Assembly: GCF_009377195.2 (NCBI RefSeq)
Contig: NZ_VJXX01000008.1
Span: 1 to 64,000 of the forward strand
Direction of reading: 5' to 3'
From: Arthrobacter bussei
Lineage (GTDB): Bacteria > Actinomycetota > Actinomycetes > Actinomycetales > Micrococcaceae
DNA length: 64,000 nucleotides
Below the pieces are notes generated by a model, which was given only the letters and a program-made list of their open reading frames with translations, did no database searches and had not been told where the DNA came from. Positions 24,100 through 31,887 of this stretch are shown piece after piece. Every line of letters starts with the position of its first letter. Within the stretch, counting starts at the first letter, position 1. The position numbers and the translations under genes are program-made.

Positions 24100-25317
24100 T
24101 TATTGGTGGCTGGTTGTGGGGGTGAAGTCTGAGTGGAGCGGTTTATCCATTACTCCGAGTTTGCGTAGTGCCCAGGGACCTACGATGGCTCCGGAGAGGA
24201 TCACTCCTCCTGCGATGAAGCAGGTGAGCTGCCAGGATGCGGCATCGTAGAGCATTCCCGCGGACGAGGCCCCGATAGCTGCTCCGATGAGCGTGGCAGC
24301 TGTGTAGATCCCCATCGCTGCCCCGATCTGGTGCGGGTACTTCTCGGTGATCACGGCTTGTTCGATCGGCATCACCAACGCCCATGCCACCCCGCAGAGA
24401 ATCCATAGAGCGGCGATGATCAGGGGCCCGGAAGCGTATGCCAGGGAGATGGCAAAGACGCCGCTCAGGATGGACCCGACGATCATCCCGGCGCGCCGAC
24501 CGATGCGCAGGACGACCTTGTGCAGCACTGGTGGAAGGACTCCCATGGCGATCGCTCCTGGGAGGAAGATGTAGGCGATTCCGCTAACACCCAGCTCGAA
24601 CGCGCGCTGAAGATGCAGGAGCAGCAAGATCCCGATCATGGTCTCGGCCAGCGCGGTCATCAGCGTCGCAATGAGCATCGGGCGCAGCGAACCGATCAGG
24701 ACACGTGACCCCTGGGGCGTGGTGGATGCCTGTCTATCCGCTGACCGCAACGGTGCGGGTGCTGGGCTGAGGAAAAGAAGCACGGCGCCTATCGCGCATG
24801 CCGCCGCGCCGGCGAAGAAGGTCACCGGAAACGAATCGAACTGCCCCAGCAACATCAGGCCGGCAACAAAAGCGATCCATACCCCGGTTTCCTGGAAGGA
24901 CATCAGCCGGGCGAACACACCGGAATCCTGTGGGAGATGCTCACCGACCATGGCTCGCAGCGAAACCCACAGGAGTGCTCCGCCGATACCACCGACAGTT
25001 GCTGCCGTGTACGCCAGAGGCAAGGAGCCGGCTACTGCGTATCCGCAGCAGGACAAGGCATACAGGAGGGCCCCGAGACCGGCAATGCGTTCGCGTTTCC
25101 GGGAATCTGCAAGGTGCCCGGCGATCGGGCGGGCTATGACGGAGACGATCATCTCCAGTGCAACGAGGAAGCCCACCTGTGCGGGACTGGCGCCGAGGGC
25201 TATTCCGGCCCAGAGCGGAATCAGGAAATCGAGCAACTCAGCTGGCCCGTTTGTGAGACCTGCTGCGACCAGTGCTGATCCGAGACGGGTGCGGCCCCGT
25301 GCAATGTCCCCCTGCAT
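24100..25317 (-). CDS. MFS transporter
   Basis: 405 residues from ATG 25317 (MQGDIARGRTRLGSALVAAGLTNG); a longer in-frame start at 25353 exists but adds only charged residues. About 12 helices. The loop 2-3 signature is ARPIAGHLADSRKRERIAGLG (about 60-80), and helix 11 region is IYTAATLIGAAIGASSAGMLYDAASW. It probably exports a small toxic or signalling molecule. It stands alone, bracketed by copies of the GGGTACACC motif at about 24023 and 25463. Confidence 0.87.
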   Translation of the reverse strand: MQGDIARGRTRLGSALVAAGLTNGPAELLDFLIPLWAGIALGASPAQVGFLVALEMIVSVIARPIAGHLADSRKRERIAGLGALLYALSCCGYAVAGSLPLAYTAATVGGIGGALLWVSLRAMVGEHLPQDSGVFARLMSFQETGVWIAFVAGLMLLGQFDSFPVTFFAGAAACAIGAVLLFLSPAPAPLRSADRQASTTPQGSRVLIGSLRPMLIATLMTALAETMIGILLLLHLQRAFELGVSGIAYIFLPGAIAMGVLPPVLHKVVLRIGRRAGMIVGSILSGVFAISLAYASGPLIIAALWILCGVAWALVMPIEQAVITEKYPHQIGAAMGIYTAATLIGAAIGASSAGMLYDAASWQLTCFIAGGVILSGAIVGPWALRKLGVMDKPLHSDFTPTTSHQ

Positions 25318-25353
25318 GCGCTCGATCCTAGCCGTACGAGACCAACCCTCCAC

Positions 25354-25557
25354 AGCACTACTGCAGCGACCCCATAACTAGCCGTTCCAGGTGGCTGAAA
25401 GCTCGTCCGGAACCGATTGGGCCAGAACCCGGCGCGGAGGGTTTCGGTCAGGACACGTGGGTGTCGCGTTGGGATACACCGAGAGCAACATCGACGATAC
25501 ACGCGGAGCTTCTTGACCGCTTTCTCTGCACTAAGTCATTTCTTCTTGGGTGAGGGG
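25354..25557. other. Spacer with GGGATACACC motif
   Basis: 204 bases between the MFS promoter side and the lipoprotein stop. The motif copy is GTCGCGTTGGGATACACC at about 25463-25480. Read in frame it resembles a recombinase N-terminus (VALGYT) but stops soon after. Confidence 0.5.
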
Positions 25558-25983
25558 TTAGCGGATGGATGGGCCGTTTTCGTAGACGAACTTTGCCTCG
25601 TACTGGGTGTCAGGCTTGGTCGCGGTAATGGTCACGGAGTGCTGCCCTGGTTGGAGCTCGTAGGAGGACTTGGCCGTGGTGGTGCCTGGCGAGGCCTGGC
25701 AGATCACCTCGAAGCCATCAGTCAGAGTCAGAGTGCCGGCGCTCAGGCACTTCAATTCGGCGCCGATGTGTGTGGCGTCCTCGGGCGGTTCGCCGAGCTC
25801 GATGGTCTGCGTGCCCGTGTAGGTGCCCGATACAGGTTCTGCAACCGCCGAAGGGACAGGGCCAGCGGGTGCGGGTTGGGGCTGCTTCTCCGTTTCGAGG
25901 TCTCCGGCGGTGCATCCGGTGATTAGGAGGCCGGCCAGTAACCCGGTGAGCACTAGGACTGGTGATCGTCGCATGATCGACAT
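25558..25983 (-). CDS. Secreted lipoprotein, function unknown
   Basis: 141 residues. The signal peptide MSIMRRSPVLVLTGLLAGLLITGC ends in lipobox ITGC (Cys at about 24). A Pro/Ala/Glu linker is followed by a beta-sandwich-like domain (GTYTGTQTIEL ... LKCLSAGTLTLTDGFEVICQASPG ... QHSVTITATKPDTQYEAKFVYENG) with two cysteines that may form a disulphide. It follows the small membrane protein by three bases and so is second in a two-gene operon. It is displayed on the outer membrane-facing side of the cell membrane. Confidence 0.8.
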   Translation of the reverse strand: MSIMRRSPVLVLTGLLAGLLITGCTAGDLETEKQPQPAPAGPVPSAVAEPVSGTYTGTQTIELGEPPEDATHIGAELKCLSAGTLTLTDGFEVICQASPGTTTAKSSYELQPGQHSVTITATKPDTQYEAKFVYENGPSIR

Positions 25984-25986
25984 GGT

Positions 25987-26268
25987 TTAGATCTGCGCGT
26001 CCGTGGCTTCAGCTTCCCTTGATCGCTCGAGCGCCGGGGCCAACGTTCTGATGACGATAGCTGCGCCGACGAGGGTCGTGCCCATCGGTATCAGTGCCCA
26101 TCGAACCAGTGTCAGAACAAGGTCCACGAGTCCGACCCCGATAGAGGCCGTCGGTCCCACTGATTCTGCAAGTGCACCCATCAGCTGCGGAAGGAGTACC
26201 AACATGAATCCGCCGGTCACAATGAGGATGATGCCCCACTGGACGCACTTTTTGGCTGTCGCTTCCAT
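25987..26268 (-). CDS. Small membrane protein paired with lipoprotein
   Basis: 93 residues from ATG 26268, which has a strong GGGGGA ribosome-binding site five bases upstream; the open frame further upstream is not coding. Two membrane helices: about 12-33 (WGIILIVTGGFMLVLLPQLMGAL) and 46-75 (IGVGLVDLVLTLVRWALIPMGTTLVGAAIV). It is first in an operon with the lipoprotein at 25558, so the two may work together at the membrane. No family recognised. Confidence 0.7.
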   Translation of the reverse strand: MEATAKKCVQWGIILIVTGGFMLVLLPQLMGALAESVGPTASIGVGLVDLVLTLVRWALIPMGTTLVGAAIVIRTLAPALERSREAEATDAQI

Positions 26269-26411
26269 TGTTCCCCCAAACGAAACTGATGATCGTCTGC
26301 TGATCGTAGTAGTTAGGCGGGTGAATGGGACCGGGGCGGGCACACAATTTTGGTCACGAGTTTCCAACTGTCTCTGACACTCTCGGCATAGAGGCGGTCC
26401 GCCCAACAGGT

Positions 26412-26530
26412 GTTGCGTTTGGGTACACCCATACCTGACGTCAGACGATGTGGCGTAAACCGTCAGATTAGACTCCGATCTATCATTTGTGGACAGTAGT
26501 TGTCACAGGTCTTAGAGTCAAAGCTGACAG
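26412..26530. promoter_or_regulatory. Candidate res/crossover region before resolvase
   Basis: The spacer starts with GTTGCGTTTGGGTACACC (about 26412-26429). It then has two direct GTCAGA units (about 26441 and 26472) and an imperfect dyad TGTGGACA-GTAGT-TGTCACA (about 26489-26508), followed by GTC...GAC pairs. Serial imperfect dyads before a resolvase gene are what res sites look like. Binding is not shown. Confidence 0.45.
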
Positions 26531-26545
26531 ATGAGGGGTACTTGG

Positions 26546-27256
26546 GTGACCGGGCAGCGCGTTGGCTACATCAGGGTGAGCAGTCTTGACCAGACGACGC
26601 TCCGTCAACTCGATGGAGTCGCCCTTCACCGCAAGTACACCGATCACGCGTCAGGCAAGGATCAGAATCGGCCCGCGCTAGAGGACATGCTCGATTTCGT
26701 CCGTGACGGCGACACTGTGGTCGTTCACTCGATGGATCGGCTCGCCCGCAACCTCGAGGACCTACGCAGCATCGTCCGACGACTGACCACAAAAGGCGTC
26801 CGGATCGAGTTCGTGCACGAGAAGCTCACGTTCACAGGGGACGACAATGCGATGGCGACCCTGCTGCTGAACGTCATGGGCGCGTTCGCTGAGTTCGAAC
26901 GCTCCCTGATCCGCGAACGCCAGCGAGAAGGAATAGCCCTCGCGAAAGTGCGTGGCACCTACAAGGGACGTTCCCGATCTCTGAGCCCGGAGCGGGCAAT
27001 CGAACTGTGTGAGAAGGCCGCTGCCGGCGTACCTAAAGCGGTACTGGCCCGTGAGTACGGCATCAGCCGTGAAACCGTGTATGCATACCTCCGCGCCGGA
27101 TCCGGTCAGAAGCCTGAGGCTGATCCTGACGGGGAGAGCACGTTGCGTACCCTCGTTGAGAGTCTGCCCGCCGATACCAGGGAAATCCTCACAGTCAGCC
27201 CCTACGACAGCTTGCTCTCGGCATCTGCTACGACCCCGAACCCTTCACCTAAATAA
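26546..27256 (+). CDS. Serine recombinase, resolvase/invertase family, with C-terminal extension
   Basis: 236 residues from GTG 26546, chosen because GAGGGG lies seven bases before it, inside the reading frame of an ATG at 26531. The catalytic domain has VGYIRVSSLDQ (nucleophile Ser12), VVVHSMDRLARNLEDL, and LLLNVMGAFAEFERSLIRERQREG. The HTH is VLAREYGISRETVYAYL (about 168-184). Unlike a standard 185-residue resolvase it carries some 50 extra residues (SGQKPEADPDGESTLRTLVE...) of unknown use. It may act on the repeated GGGTACACC sites around it. Confidence 0.9.
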   Translation: MTGQRVGYIRVSSLDQTTLRQLDGVALHRKYTDHASGKDQNRPALEDMLDFVRDGDTVVVHSMDRLARNLEDLRSIVRRLTTKGVRIEFVHEKLTFTGDDNAMATLLLNVMGAFAEFERSLIRERQREGIALAKVRGTYKGRSRSLSPERAIELCEKAAAGVPKAVLAREYGISRETVYAYLRAGSGQKPEADPDGESTLRTLVESLPADTREILTVSPYDSLLSASATTPNPSPK

Positions 27257-27278
27257 GCCTCACTTCCTAGCTTGAGGG

Positions 27279-27818
27279 CTACACCCTGTTCAACGGCGGC
27301 CGAAATGCATGCCGAAGCCGAGTCTCCAACGCGGCAGCGTCATGCTCAGTACGCGCAAGGAGCCATGAAACGTCGCAGCTCAGCAGCCAGTTCCGAATCG
27401 CTGTCGCCTGCTCAGTCGTCACTTTCTGCCGGGTCGGGTTGCCCGTGACATTCGGCGGGATCTGAAACAGCAGTGCACATACGTTCCGACGCAACGAAGA
27501 TCCCGCAAGGTTCACGCCTCCGCCAAGGTGCGTCGAGAGCCGCGTCTGCAGACTTGTCGCCTTCCCGACATACTGCGGTGCCCCACCACGTGACCACAGG
27601 TAGACCCCAGGCTCATTAGGCAGATCCGCGCGGGTCAGACCACTTGCAGCACGTCTCGGCACCGCAAGGAGCTGACTCCAGTCCTTGTCCGCAGGCTCAG
27701 TGGAGTCGAGCGGTGTCGACGAAGTCGCTTTCTCCATCGCATCAAGGATGGCGTCCATCTCGAAGTCATCCTCGGCACCGTAAATGTTCAGATCGCTTTG
27801 GTCATAGGAGTTCGTCAC
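27279..27818 (-). CDS. GIY-YIG domain protein
   Basis: 179 residues. After an acidic N-terminal 60 residues comes the GIY-YIG core: PGVYLW (GVY at 71-73), QYVGKATSLQTRLSTHL (YVG at 83-85, Arg93) and a C-terminal DAAALETRLRHAFRPPLNRV (Glu165, Asn177). These are the residues of the nuclease active site in the family. The likely role is DNA cleavage or repair. It is convergent with the resolvase gene 23 bases away. The stop codon sits within GGGCTACACCC, a weaker copy of the cargo motif. Confidence 0.82.
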   Translation of the reverse strand: MTNSYDQSDLNIYGAEDDFEMDAILDAMEKATSSTPLDSTEPADKDWSQLLAVPRRAASGLTRADLPNEPGVYLWSRGGAPQYVGKATSLQTRLSTHLGGGVNLAGSSLRRNVCALLFQIPPNVTGNPTRQKVTTEQATAIRNWLLSCDVSWLLARTEHDAAALETRLRHAFRPPLNRV

Positions 27819-28026
27819 GACGCAACAGTATCGCCATCAGAATTGCAGACAAGAGCAGGAGGACCAGGCTGACCGGTGCTCATACGCCGAGGCCGAACCG
27901 AGCCGCTCATGGCGCCGGCTAAGAAGATTTCTCACTCGGCCTTCGAGTGGCCTGGGACAAGTACCTGCGGACGCCGAGAAGAAGTCGGCATCTGCAGAAG
28001 AAGGCCGCGGATCGTGCTTGTCGTCG

Positions 28027-28806
28027 TCAGTCCTGGGTCCGCCGGGACTTGATGAGTTCGATCGCCCGTTCCCAGCTCGGCCGCGCTGGCTTGTGGTTGG
28101 CTCCGGGAGGCGCCAATGCGTACGCCTCGACGTGTTCAGGTTCGACTTTCAAGCGCCGAACGTAGTCGCGCGCCTTGCCTCCGAAGGCAACGACTGTCGC
28201 GTTCGGAAGCATCTCCAATTGGGCCCGGAGGTAGCGCTGAGCGCATCGGTGGTCTCTCTGGCTGCCGATCTCGTTATCGATTGAGCACAGGCGGCCCTCG
28301 GTGAGCCACACGTGGCGAAGCTGCTCATCGAAGGTGAGATCGGGGTACAGCTGATCCATGAACCAGCGGACATTGCGATGGAACAGATCCGTTCCCTCCG
28401 CGAAGGACTGATGCGCATGACGCATCCCATTTTCAAGCAACGTATCCGGACCGTCCTGAGGGTCGTAGATCTCCGACGGGTGAGGATGTCCGGGTTCCGC
28501 GAAGACCATCACGAGCTCCACGTCCTCAAGCGCACCCGTTGCGCCGAGGAAACCACGCGGGATGTGCCCCGATTCCGGTGCCCACCGTGCTTCCCGGCAG
28601 ACCCCAAAATTACTGCAGGGCAGGTACGCCTGACGCAACAATGCTGATAGCTCGTCGTCCGGACGCATCTGAATCCCCCATATGTGAAGCCAGTCCGTGT
28701 TCACAGTAGTCGCAGCTTCCAGCGGCTCCGCAGTGGTTGTATGCGGGCGGGCGCGGTTCTTGCGGGACTCGTCCCTCGGCCGTGAAGCGCTGTGCGAACT
28801 ATTCAT
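28027..28806 (-). CDS. Uracil-DNA-glycosylase-like superfamily protein
   Basis: 259 residues. Segments expected of the UDG superfamily: RGFLGATGALEDVELVMVFAEPGHPHP (about 84-110, like the GEAPG motif), NATVVAFGGKARDY (about 202-215) and LAPPGANHKPARPSW (about 231-245, in place of the HPS/HPA end motif). Cys64, Cys70, Cys174 and Cys189 could hold an iron-sulphur cluster as in family 4 enzymes; that is inference. The first 46 residues look like a tail and the start may be the ATG at 28668. It may repair deaminated bases or have another nucleobase role. Confidence 0.7.
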   Translation of the reverse strand: MNSSHSASRPRDESRKNRARPHTTTAEPLEAATTVNTDWLHIWGIQMRPDDELSALLRQAYLPCSNFGVCREARWAPESGHIPRGFLGATGALEDVELVMVFAEPGHPHPSEIYDPQDGPDTLLENGMRHAHQSFAEGTDLFHRNVRWFMDQLYPDLTFDEQLRHVWLTEGRLCSIDNEIGSQRDHRCAQRYLRAQLEMLPNATVVAFGGKARDYVRRLKVEPEHVEAYALAPPGANHKPARPSWERAIELIKSRRTQD

Positions 28807-28826
28807 TCATCGGTGCGACGCTCGTG

Positions 28827-29372
28827 TTAGGAGATCGCTCCTGTAAAAACGACCCTGTCATCAAAGTTGTTGCCGTAGATTTCCAACTGAACTTTTTGAG
28901 CGTCAATGGCTGAGAGACCGTACCCGAAAACGCCCGTTTTCGTTTCTCCGGGCAGGATCGAACCGAGGGTTGGGTTGGTAATACCTTCATCGGCCGCGGA
29001 GGGCGCAGGCGTCCCGGTCTCTCCTGCGGAAGCGGTCAGCGCTGAGACGCCGGCCGCGTCCACGACCTCCTCGCCTTCGTTCGTCACGGTAATCTGCACC
29101 GCGGCGATTTTGCCCTCCACAGCTCCAGCCGCGTAGGCCGAAGCAGGTTTCAGACCTGCGCTTTGTATCGTTACTGTCATACCGTCGGCGAAGGTCACGG
29201 TGTCCCCGAACGCTGCGACGTCGGGCAACGCGGGTTCAGAGGCAGAAGGCGCTGCGGATGATTGAACGCTCTCAGGTGCTGTGTCCCGTTCTATTTGTGG
29301 TTCAGTGCTGCTACTGCATCCGACCACCGTCACGACGAGGAGAGTGCCGACTAGCCAAAATTTCCTGTTCAT
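28827..29372 (-). CDS. Lipoprotein with DUF4352-like domain
   Basis: 181 residues. Signal peptide MNRKFWLVGTLLVVTVVGC with lipobox VVGC (Cys19), then an Ala/Ser/Pro linker, then a beta-sandwich of the DUF4352/telokin type: FGDTVTFADGMTVTIQSAGLKPASAYAAG, KIAAVQITVTNEGEEVVDAAGVSALTASAG and ETKTGVFGYGLSAIDAQKVQLEIYGNNFDDRVVFTGAIS. Such lipoproteins sit on the outer face of the membrane and have no known enzymatic role. It starts 20 bases after the UDG-like gene when read along the plus strand, so it is upstream in the same minus-strand unit. Confidence 0.82.
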   Translation of the reverse strand: MNRKFWLVGTLLVVTVVGCSSSTEPQIERDTAPESVQSSAAPSASEPALPDVAAFGDTVTFADGMTVTIQSAGLKPASAYAAGAVEGKIAAVQITVTNEGEEVVDAAGVSALTASAGETGTPAPSAADEGITNPTLGSILPGETKTGVFGYGLSAIDAQKVQLEIYGNNFDDRVVFTGAIS

Positions 29373-29575
29373 ACGTCTGAGCCCCAGTTTCGATGTACGG
29401 CCCCCGCCCTCGCGAAAGCTACCTCAGACACATTGGCATATCGATGGCGGAGCGCGGGATTGAAAGTGGTTTGCGACTGAGTGTCGAGTTCATTCACAGG
29501 TGGACGGCTTGGAGCTCTCACCCTTCGGGCTTCGCCCACCCCGTACGTGGATGCCGGGAGTGCTGCATGAATGGA
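29373..29575. other. Intergenic spacer, nothing recognised
   Basis: About 200 bases between the lipoprotein promoter and the terminator of the next minus-strand gene. I see no coding frame with support. The promoter of the lipoprotein gene should be near its right side of start at 29373-29450. Confidence 0.4.
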
Positions 29576-29620
29576 TCAGAAGCTTCCGCCCGGTTGCTCG
29601 GTTCGGGCGGAAGCTTCTGA
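29576..29620. terminator. Strong 17-bp perfect stem-loop
   Basis: TCAGAAGCTTCCGCCCG (29576-29592) pairs perfectly with 29604-29620 across an 11-base loop. It starts one base after the stop of the minus-strand gene at 29622. It is the most stable hairpin seen in the cargo region and almost surely ends that transcript. Confidence 0.85.
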
Positions 29621-29621
29621 A

Positions 29622-30176
29622 TCATGCCTTGAGTGATGCGGGTCTAACGACGTCCATCCAGTCCAGGAACTCAGCGACCGTACCGATGCGGGCAATTCGT
29701 TCGTGGATGGCTCGTTGGTCGTGCCCGGGAATGAAGTCGCCTCGGGTTGTCCATCCTTCGCAGCCACACCGGCAAAGTGCTCCAGAGCCGCCATCCAGTT
29801 CTTCGTCGTTGAAGTAGCGGACAGGATTCCTGGCCACGCTGACTGGAGTTGGTTTGCCCACGTACTTGTCGAAGACCGGATGTCCATTGGACAGGATTTT
29901 CCCGTGAATGGTGTATCGGTGGTCCCTTGTGTCGTCAGGTTCGCGTTCGTTAGTGAGTTCGAGAGATTCGATCTCGACGGCCTGGATGACGGTCCTGCCG
30001 AAGGAGAAAAGCGCGAATCTCTCGTTCTGTGCACGCGCTCCGACGGCCCACTCCCCGTGGTTCGCTTCGTACATTTCGTCAGGCGTCATTCCAGCTTCAT
30101 ACCCTACAAAAGGTCGGCCGAGGCCATCCAGTTCAGGATCCACTGACTTCTTCGCAGTGACGGTGATGTGCAGCAT
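29622..30176 (-). CDS. Hypothetical protein with C-rich GHD motif
   Basis: 184 residues, soluble. The N-terminal part is beta-rich (LHITVTAKKSVDPELDGLGRPFVGYEAG). The C-terminal part reads GALCRCGCEGWTTRGDFIPGHDQRAIHERIARIGTVAEFLDWMD, a Cys-x-Cys motif with RGDFIPGHDQRA that recurs in small actinobacterial and phage proteins, perhaps a zinc ribbon; I cannot name a function. The promoter region has a pair of matching dyads (30192-30275) and a perfect terminator follows, so expression looks tightly controlled. Confidence 0.7.
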   Translation of the reverse strand: MLHITVTAKKSVDPELDGLGRPFVGYEAGMTPDEMYEANHGEWAVGARAQNERFALFSFGRTVIQAVEIESLELTNEREPDDTRDHRYTIHGKILSNGHPVFDKYVGKPTPVSVARNPVRYFNDEELDGGSGALCRCGCEGWTTRGDFIPGHDQRAIHERIARIGTVAEFLDWMDVVRPASLKA

Positions 30177-30191
30177 GATGGCTCTCCTTGG

Positions 30192-30275
30192 ATAGTTGGC
30201 CCTTCCGGAATAATCAACTATGCATCATAAATCAACCGGCTGTCAATAGTTGGGTATCCCGGGTCGTTCAACTAT
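30192..30275. promoter_or_regulatory. Two matching 30-bp dyads, ATAGTTG-N16-CAACTAT
   Basis: ATAGTTG (30192-30198) pairs with CAACTAT (30215-30221), and the same pair with the same 16-base spacing recurs at 30246-30252 and 30269-30275, 54 bases away. Both have a palindromic centre (TTCCGGAA and CCCGGG). On the minus strand a TTGACA-like -35 lies between them with a CATAGT -10 candidate, so bound protein would cover the promoter of the gene at 29622. The regulator is not known. Confidence 0.7.
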
Positions 30276-30376
30276 CGAAGCAGCCGTGCACAGACACCCA
30301 GGCATCAGCAGTTCCTGTCTACTCAGGCGCTACTGTAGCTGCGGGTGTATGAGCACCTCTCAGCAAGGGGGAGCAA

Positions 30377-31075
30377 ATGCTGCACGAGATTCTGGAAGAC
30401 ACTGAGAAGGCCATCGCACACGTGCGCGATTACTACCGGGCCGACTTTCGTCAAGGACTCCCGCGCACCGGGGCGAGCTTCGACCAATGGGCGGGCGGAG
30501 GTGATCGCGCCGACGTCGCCAATCAACTGACTGGCGATGACTTCGTGGCGGTCTCCTTCCTCAGTGTGGAGGTGCCGCCGATGGCTGCCATCGGGCTGAT
30601 GCGCGACGAGAAGAACAACGTCGACCGCCTTCTGTCGCTCATTCCGACGAATGTGAGGATGTCGGACCTCGACGAGAAAGGCTACGAGCGGCATCTTGGA
30701 ATGGATAGCCCCGCGCAGGAGCTATGGGAGGTCATTACCCGCCGTAACGGTGCCAAGTGGGACATCGGGTCAACGACGGCAAGCAAGATCATGGCCCGCA
30801 AGCGCCCGCACCTCATACCAATAGTGGATAAGGTCATCCAGGACCTCATCGGGGCCGGCCACTACTGGCACGACTGGCACAAAGCTCTGACGGATGGGTT
30901 AGGGCTACCGGAACGGCTCGACAAGATCCGTTGGGACTCGGGCATCCTCGACCTCGGCTACGAGCCCTCGCTCCTGAGGATCATGGACATCGTGCTGTGG
31001 CAGGAAGGCCTCGCGGAGAAAGCCCGACGGCGCGACATCGCAACCGCCGCGGCTTCCATGATTCTCCCCGCCTAA
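30377..31075 (+). CDS. DUF6308-family protein
   Basis: 232 residues, soluble and mostly helical. The pattern SFDQWAGGGDRADVANQLTGDDFVAVSFLSVEVPPMAAIGLM ... LWEVITRRNGAKWDIGSTTASKIMARKRPHLIPIVDKVIQDLIGAGHYWHDWHKALTDG fits the DUF6308 proteins of actinobacteria, for which I know no function. A GGGGGA ribosome-binding site precedes ATG 30377. It is divergent from the gene at 29622 and shares its long control region with the two dyads. Confidence 0.75.
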   Translation: MLHEILEDTEKAIAHVRDYYRADFRQGLPRTGASFDQWAGGGDRADVANQLTGDDFVAVSFLSVEVPPMAAIGLMRDEKNNVDRLLSLIPTNVRMSDLDEKGYERHLGMDSPAQELWEVITRRNGAKWDIGSTTASKIMARKRPHLIPIVDKVIQDLIGAGHYWHDWHKALTDGLGLPERLDKIRWDSGILDLGYEPSLLRIMDIVLWQEGLAEKARRRDIATAAASMILPA

Positions 31076-31516
31076 CCCTGCACTCGTCCCTGGCCAAGAG
31101 GTTCGAGCCCCATCGTCGTCTTCACCTCGAACCTCGCTTCACACTGCTAGCTCAACGAAAACCGACGGAAGAACTCAAGCGAGGAGCTCGGTGGCACGCT
31201 GCTTACGACCTTCTAGCGAGACCGGTACCGACACCCTGCAACTCAACTCCCTGACCTATACCCAGATGGTCTTGGCGGGCTTGAAAGCGCAGCTGTCAGC
31301 GACTGACGCGGATGACTCGTGCGGAGGTGCGCTCGTCGTGAACCTGAAGGCATCAGCTCGCGCAGGTATTGGTCAGCCGGCAGCTTGATACCTGTTGATT
31401 GGGTAGCTCCACATCTACGTCCAAGCGTCCTCGACCATCGAGGTTCCGGTAGCGAAGCCGTGCGACACGCCGTTTAGCTTCCCACTTAAGTGATTCAGAA
31501 ATCATAAGTTGAAGCT
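31076..31516. other. Cargo/plasmid-core junction, no supported gene
   Basis: 441 bases. Short open frames exist but none has coding features. Near the right end is the operator-like dyad before the small DNA-binding gene. The change from cargo modules to plasmid replication genes happens here, so this spacer may hold the junction or part of the replication origin. No iteron array is visible in it. Confidence 0.45.
31484..31509. promoter_or_regulatory. Imperfect dyad before small DNA-binding gene
   Basis: ACTTAAGTGATT and AATCATAAGT form an imperfect inverted repeat eight bases before ATG 31517. It is AT-rich unlike its surroundings and likely overlaps the promoter. Autoregulation by the encoded protein is inferred. 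Confidence 0.45.
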
Positions 31517-31744
31517 ATGGCACCTTCAGGACCTAAGAAGCGCGGACGCCCTAGCAAGGGCGACCGTCAGGTTGTGACGTTCCGCATCAACACGGTTGAC
31601 GCTGAAAAGCTCTTCCGTATAGCGGAGAAGCTGGACATGTCCGTCAGTGACCTCGTAGCCGAAAACATCTACGGGTACCTCGAAGGAGCCGACGAAGCCA
31701 AACTCTCCAACCAGGAGGCCCTGTCCTTCGATAAAGCCAGTTAA
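31517..31744 (+). CDS. Small DNA-binding protein with RHH-like core
   Basis: 75 residues. A basic start with an AT-hook-like KKRGRPSKGDR is followed by QVVTFRINTVDAEKLFRIAEKLDMSVSDLVAENIYGYLE, which has the beta-strand plus two helices of a ribbon-helix-helix/Arc-like fold. It lies 144 bases before the replication initiator and ends with a strong terminator, so it is a monocistronic regulator. Control of copy number or of rep is likely by position but is inference. Confidence 0.75.
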   Translation: MAPSGPKKRGRPSKGDRQVVTFRINTVDAEKLFRIAEKLDMSVSDLVAENIYGYLEGADEAKLSNQEALSFDKAS

Positions 31745-31749
31745 AGCGA

Positions 31750-31773
31750 GAGGGTCCGCCTAGGCGGACCCTC
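31750..31773. terminator. Strong terminator after small DNA-binding gene
   Basis: GAGGGTCCGCC-TA-GGCGGACCCTC is a perfect 11-bp inverted repeat six bases after the stop, followed by GTCATATT. Confidence 0.85.
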
Positions 31774-31796
31774 GTCATATTCAATTCTCGAAGCGT

Positions 31797-31827
31797 TTCA
31801 CCCCATCGCTGCCAGGCACCGGGTGAA
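31797..31827. promoter_or_regulatory. Inverted repeat upstream of rep
   Basis: TTCACCC (31797-31803) pairs with GGGTGAA (31821-31827), 61 bases before the replication-initiator start. It may be an operator or a leader hairpin controlling rep. Confidence 0.4.
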
Positions 31828-31887
31828 CCGCTCAACCAACTACGTCCTTCTCAGGCCGTACCTGTATATGAGAAAGAGTGTACCTGA

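Noticed and set aside
30931-31388. Small open frames after the DUF6308-type gene
   Set aside because: Arg/His/Pro-rich, no ribosome-binding site, no sign of coding.
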